This document shows positions 60,297 through 64,000 of a DNA stretch of 64,000 nucleotides, in pieces. The DNA is from Bacteroidota bacterium (GTDB lineage Bacteria; Bacteroidota; Bacteroidia; Chitinophagales; Saprospiraceae). Numbering within the stretch: the first letter of the stretch is position 1; every line of letters starts with the position of its first letter. The notes below the pieces were generated by a model. That model was not told where the DNA came from. It ran no database searches and was given only the letters and a program-made list of their open reading frames with translations. The translations under genes and the position numbers were made by a program. The stretch spans positions 16,578 through 80,577 of the forward strand of contig WGNL01000016.1 in NCBI GenBank assembly GCA_016124585.1. The letters are read 5' to 3'.

Positions 60297-61877
60297 TTAA
60301 TGCGCTCCGTCAAAATATCGGCCCGAAGCTGCTTGCCGTTTTCGTTTCTTTTTTTGCTGCTTGCGCAATTTCCGTTGTTCTTTTTTGGTCAATTTTCGCT
60401 CCGCAAACACCCTGGGTGCCCCGTACCGAATTCGAAGGAATCGGGTCGATTGCGGCAGGCTCGGCAACAATTCAATGGAAGTAGGCTTTCCACTCTCTGC
60501 TATCGCCGGCTCAATATGACACAATGAATTGGCCAATGCATCGGCCAGTGGCGTTCGCTCAATGACGCCCCGTTGTGTGCGACTTTCGATGCAATCACCG
60601 GTAATGTCCCAGACAATTGCTCCCGCCAAACCGTGGTCAAGAATGTATTTGGCCTTTTGTGCTACCGAACGCTCGTCATCGAAGGTGACGAAAGTGTTCG
60701 TTTTTTTGCTCCGCAAAAAAGGAGCTTGCGAAATACTGTCCCAATCGTAAAAAAACAGGCTCTGTTTTGCCAGAATATTATAAAAAGCTGGTGCCCCATC
60801 GTCCTCTGCGAAAGTTCGGTTGTCCACTCTGCGAGCCGAGCCAACGTGGAGCCCAGGCTTGCTGTTCGTTTTCATTGCCCGACCATAGAACGGCACCCCA
60901 ATGCAAATTTTTTCGGGTGGAACCCCGTAATTTTTTGACAAGAAATGGATGGTGCTGTGGGTGTCGTAACCTTCAATGCCCTTTGCTGGCGGGTAGAGCG
61001 GTGCGTTGTGGTTTGTCACCGAGAAGTCTCGACCATAAAAATCATAGGTCATCATGTTGACGAAATCAAGCAACGGCACCACCGCATCCCACTCGATATC
61101 GGCCATGCGAGTTGGGGCACAGCCAAAGGCAGCGGTAAGGAAAAGCTGGCGGTCGGTAGCCCATTCCAAGGAATTGAGGCTGTCCCGAATTTCCCGCAAC
61201 AGCAGTGTGAAATAGTGACCGTCATTGAGCGACCCTCCTTGCGCCCGGTAGCCAGGGTACTCCCAGTCTATGTCGATGCCGTCAATATTATAGGTACGCA
61301 CCATTGCTGCGCAAGAGTGAGCAAAGCGGCGGCGTTTTTCGGGGTTTGCAGCGATGGGGGAAAAATATTGCGAAAGCGTCCAGCCACCAATGCTAATAAA
61401 CACCTTCGTGTTATGCTCATGCGCTTGATCCACCAATGAAGTACCGGGTACGTGCCATTCGGCTTGCCCAAAGTCCCTGCGATTGAAATACCCAGGCGGT
61501 GCGGCAGGGTCTATTTCACCCAGCAAAAGCAATTTGTCGGTGCGATAATCAAATGGCGCGACAGTACCATCAGGCTTTGGCTCAAAAAAAGCGTAGTTGA
61601 TAGCCGTGTATTTCGAATAATCAATAGTGGTAGGGTTTACGAGCTCGTTGCGGTCATGGTACTTCCAACTGGGATAATAGCCTATCACCTCCCGGCAAGG
61701 CTGGGCACTTGCCATTGCACAGCAAAAAGCAAAAAAAACAAAGAAAACGCTGGAGGGAATAGGAAAGGAAAAAACGGGCAATTTACCTCCGACAAGGCAA
61801 CTGGCAAAATTGGGTGGAGCTGCATTGAAAGCGGCTACCCACCTTTGAAGCGTAAGTTTCGGATGTTTGGCCTCCAT
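60297..61877 (-). CDS. Glycoside hydrolase family 18 chitinase with basic C-terminal tail
   Basis: 526 residues from the ATG at 61877. A TTG at 61781, preceded by GGAGG with 4-nt spacing, would give a normal 25-residue signal peptide (PVFSFPIPSSVFFVFFAFCC then ASA) and may be the true start. The TIM barrel has KVFISIGGWTLSQYFSP and the catalytic motif DGIDIDWEYPG with the acid Glu. Later blocks are MMTYDFYGRD and GAIVWDITGD. The C-terminus ends in a strongly basic stretch (KLTKKEQRKLRKQQKKKRKR) rather than a T9SS domain. It should hydrolyse chitin or related GlcNAc polymers outside the cytoplasm. Confidence 0.9.
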   Translation of the reverse strand: MEAKHPKLTLQRWVAAFNAAPPNFASCLVGGKLPVFSFPIPSSVFFVFFAFCCAMASAQPCREVIGYYPSWKYHDRNELVNPTTIDYSKYTAINYAFFEPKPDGTVAPFDYRTDKLLLLGEIDPAAPPGYFNRRDFGQAEWHVPGTSLVDQAHEHNTKVFISIGGWTLSQYFSPIAANPEKRRRFAHSCAAMVRTYNIDGIDIDWEYPGYRAQGGSLNDGHYFTLLLREIRDSLNSLEWATDRQLFLTAAFGCAPTRMADIEWDAVVPLLDFVNMMTYDFYGRDFSVTNHNAPLYPPAKGIEGYDTHSTIHFLSKNYGVPPEKICIGVPFYGRAMKTNSKPGLHVGSARRVDNRTFAEDDGAPAFYNILAKQSLFFYDWDSISQAPFLRSKKTNTFVTFDDERSVAQKAKYILDHGLAGAIVWDITGDCIESRTQRGVIERTPLADALANSLCHIEPAIAESGKPTSIELLPSLPQSTRFLRIRYGAPRVFAERKLTKKEQRKLRKQQKKKRKRQAASGRYFDGAH

Positions 61878-61971
61878 GAAAATCAGTCATTGGAAAAATA
61901 TGCCGAATTCGGCACTGACAAAAAGACCTGCCAAGTTTTGGGCCCTGGACTGGCTTTTTTGCAGGTCAAGT

Positions 61972-62889
61972 TCATCGCACAGGCTGTACCGTGTATCCCG
62001 CTTTGCGAAGCAAGGAAACGACCCCGCTCTCACCGCCGAGATGACCTGCACCTACGGCGAAAAAGGTGGGTTGCGCTAGCATCATCTCGCCCATGATGGG
62101 TATCCAGTTGCGGTTACGCTGGTTGAGCAGCAGATCTTCATGGCCACCAATGCTTTCATCCTCACCCATCATCGACTCCATACCTACGATGTCTTGGTTT
62201 TTATACAATTTAACCATTTCATCGAACTGGCTGCTCTCACCCCCTGATGATTTGATAGTCTCCACTAGCATCTGTGCTTGTTCTTCGTATGGGATGCTAT
62301 CAAACATACTCATCTGATATTCAGCCGTTTCGAGGCCGCCCATTTCCTTTTTTTGTTGCTCCGCAATGTCCATGATTTTCATTTCATAGGACACCATATC
62401 TCCGTCGCCACCGAGGCCACCGCTCATATCGGTATCGGCCAACACGGTAAGAAACATCGGCTTCATGCGCTCGAAGAGGAAAAGCGGCAGGCCCTGTTTA
62501 TCGAAATGCGCCTTGACGAGATCGTAGTCTTCCTTACTCAGCAGATCGGAGAGCGACTTGCCACCAGACATGAACGATTTCATCATCAGGCCCATTTGCG
62601 CTGGCAGGTTCATCATGTCCTCCATGTTAATTTCGAAGGTGACGAGCTTTGCCCTATCAATGGCTGAGCGGGTGCTGTCCGTCAAAAAAAAGTCGTTTTT
62701 CCCAATCATGTGGATGGTGCCGTAGAGGTAGGAGGTAGTAGGCAGCCCCTTGCCACTGATGCGCCAAAGCAAGGCGTTTTCGGCGGTAGTTGGGGCAGTG
62801 GAAATCGGAGCGGGAGTGGCGGCATTCTGCGCCAGCATTGGGCTAAAGCCCACTAAAAACGAAAAAAGCAGGATGATGATTTGCTTCAT
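61972..62889 (-). CDS. TraB/GumN-family protein
   Basis: 305 residues from the ATG at 62889, which gives a signal peptide (MKQIIILLFSFLVGFSPMLAQ). An in-frame ATG 129 nt upstream precedes the promoter and is rejected. The conserved GxxH motifs are SYLYGTIHMIGKNDFF near the N-terminus and FFAVGAGHLGGESGVVSLLRKAGYTV at the end, with YEEQAQML in the middle. The fold is related to the Tiki metalloproteases, so peptidase activity is possible, but the role is unknown. The promoter is good and close. Confidence 0.88.
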   Translation of the reverse strand: MKQIIILLFSFLVGFSPMLAQNAATPAPISTAPTTAENALLWRISGKGLPTTSYLYGTIHMIGKNDFFLTDSTRSAIDRAKLVTFEINMEDMMNLPAQMGLMMKSFMSGGKSLSDLLSKEDYDLVKAHFDKQGLPLFLFERMKPMFLTVLADTDMSGGLGGDGDMVSYEMKIMDIAEQQKKEMGGLETAEYQMSMFDSIPYEEQAQMLVETIKSSGGESSQFDEMVKLYKNQDIVGMESMMGEDESIGGHEDLLLNQRNRNWIPIMGEMMLAQPTFFAVGAGHLGGESGVVSLLRKAGYTVQPVR

Positions 62890-62910
62890 TTTTTGAATGT
62901 ATTTTTGGAA

Positions 62911-62940
62911 CAAAACTAGGTCAAAATTAGCAGCCACAAA
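62911..62940 (-). promoter_or_regulatory. Promoter of the TraB/GumN gene
   Basis: On the minus strand TTTG (62940-62937) and TAGTTTTG (62918-62911) are separated by 18 nt. The leader is about 20 nt. Confidence 0.7.
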
Positions 62941-63120
62941 TCGTGACAGCCGAGGTTTTCGACGCAAGTAAACGCAAAAGACAGTGCCTTTGCTACTGCG
63001 CCGCACTTGAACACGCAAGGTTTAACATTTATTTTTGGCAAACGGTTGTTTTAGCCAAAATTCGGGCATGTTTTGAAAAATTTGGAACTTGGCTGCCCGA
63101 ACTTCCAAATTATCTTTAAG

Positions 63121-63837
63121 ATGAAATACCTAACACTCAGCCTTTTCCTCTTGCTTGTGAATTGCGGTTCTTCGCCGTCAGATGGCAAACCTGACAAACC
63201 CTCTGAAACCACGGACTCCTTGCCGGAGGCCAAAAAAGATACTGCCGATAATTCACAACTTGCCGTTCAGCACATACATCCAATTGATTACGACACAACC
63301 CAGTGGACGGAAATCACCCGCCTCGACCCGACGATTTCGCTCGATTTGCGGTACGCCACAACAAACAATTTTGTGAAGGAAAAAATGTATGACTGCGGGC
63401 GTTGCTTTTTTCGGGTTGAAGTCGCTCAGGCCCTCATGAAAGCCAACAAAACCTTGAAAGAGCAGGGCTACCACCTGAAAATGTACGACTGCTACCGCCC
63501 TCGCCCCATCCAATGGAAGCTATGGAACAAGGTACCAGACCCGCGCTATGTGGCCGATCCACGCAAAGGCTCAATGCACAACCGAGGCATGGCTGCCGAC
63601 CTTACCATTGTAGGCAAGGATGGCAAAGAACTTGACATGGGTACGGAGTTCGATTTTTTTGGAAAAGAAGCTTATCACGCCTTCACCGACTTGCCACAGC
63701 AGGTGCTTGACAACCGTAAACTCTTGCTAAAAACAATGGATGCTGTGGGCATGAAATTCACGACGACGGAATGGTGGCATTATTCCTATCGCGCCAAAAC
63801 TTTTCCTATCGCAGACTGGGTATGGGAATGTAGATGA
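63121..63837 (+). CDS. D-alanyl-D-alanine dipeptidase (VanX/DdpX family), predicted lipoprotein
   Basis: 238 residues from the ATG at 63121, giving a signal peptide with Cys15 in LLLVNCGSS; the lipobox is imperfect (N at -1). The zinc site is intact: SMHNRGMAADLTI (SxHxxGxAxD) and the catalytic Glu and His in EWWHYSYR. The substrate-binding Arg lies in YDCYRPRPIQ. Members split D-Ala-D-Ala. An exported form is more likely to recycle cell-wall peptides than to give vancomycin resistance, and no vanHA genes are adjacent. Confidence 0.92.
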   Translation: MKYLTLSLFLLLVNCGSSPSDGKPDKPSETTDSLPEAKKDTADNSQLAVQHIHPIDYDTTQWTEITRLDPTISLDLRYATTNNFVKEKMYDCGRCFFRVEVAQALMKANKTLKEQGYHLKMYDCYRPRPIQWKLWNKVPDPRYVADPRKGSMHNRGMAADLTIVGKDGKELDMGTEFDFFGKEAYHAFTDLPQQVLDNRKLLLKTMDAVGMKFTTTEWWHYSYRAKTFPIADWVWECR

Positions 63838-64000
63838 GTTATTATTACCCTGTGTTTTTAAGGCGGTGTATCAAATGTAAGGCTGCCTTTCTAAATTATA
63901 TCTCCAAAAGAAATATCGTAAAGCAGCCACATGGTTTTCCAGTTTCTTGGAGAATGAAAGCCCCTTTCGTACAAGCCTACTGACCCTGGCCCTCACGCCT
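63838..64000. other. Window end without a recognised gene
   Basis: 163 bases. GGCTGCCTTT (from 63882) and AAAGCAGCC (ending 63929) could pair across about 30 nt as a weak terminator for the VanX-like gene. No gene start is recognisable before the window ends. Confidence 0.4.

Noticed and set aside
63121..63837. Vancomycin resistance gene
   Set aside because: The protein is VanX-like, but it has an export signal and there are no vanH or vanA genes beside it, so cell-wall peptide recycling is more likely.

Overview
The window looks like a chromosomal segment of a Bacteroidota bacterium, probably from the Saprospiria/Chitinophagia side of the phylum; the phylum is much surer than the family. 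The evidence is four proteins ending in type IX secretion (T9SS) sorting domains, Bacteroidota-type promoters (TTG/TTTG about 16-21 nt upstream of TAnnTTTG) before many genes, families typical of the phylum (DUF5723, DUF3857, sugar kinase-RapZ fusion, LytS/LytTR pair), and a tRNA without an encoded CCA. I see no rRNA, CRISPR array, transposase or integrase.

Layout. 1-9.7 kb: the end of a PKD/T9SS surface protein, rplS, a DUF481 outer-membrane protein, a Pycsar-effector-like membrane protein, a 2-oxoglutarate dioxygenase, a LytS/LytTR two-component pair, a glutathione peroxidase, holB and a RicT/PSP1 protein. 9.8-19 kb: an exported unknown, lpdA, a DUF3857/pseudo-transglutaminase protein, the kinase-RapZ fusion, a vWA/T9SS protein and glgC. 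19.3-27 kb is the most accessory part: an effector-associated-domain (EAD11-like) protein, a zinc-ribbon/dispanin protein, DUF2752, a degenerate M48 peptidase with a zinc ribbon, and a 1573-residue helicase-nuclease in clearly AT-rich DNA. 27-38.8 kb: a beta-helix lipoprotein, an rRNA methyltransferase, riboflavin synthase, a GNAT protein, an XRE regulator, an ECF sigma factor, an unusual transporter-ABM fusion, a lipoprotein archaemetzincin, DUF5723 and a sugar isomerase. 39-57.4 kb: aconitase, a HAD protein, a META lipoprotein, rbfA, metK, priA, a phosphohexomutase, mscL, T9SS proteins, trmB and tRNA-Met. 57.5-64 kb: a CDGSH protein, nitroreductase, YceI, pirin, a GH18 chitinase, TraB/GumN and a VanX-like dipeptidase.

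Most genes are single units closed by strong hairpin terminators, many of them bidirectional between convergent genes. Two kinds of non-coding structure are not explained by ordinary annotation. First, five housekeeping genes (holB, ricT-like, ribE, rbfA, trmB) carry tracts of 7-nt repeated units directly before their start codons. The unit sequence differs at each gene, and at four of the five an upstream complementary tract could fold the leader into a long hairpin. Second, two intergenic regions hold degenerate tandem arrays with a 21-nt period (27227-27394 and 56169-56341); in the second the core motif recurs every 10.5 nt, the helical repeat of DNA. These, together with the 19-27 kb accessory cluster, are the best candidates for undescribed biology.
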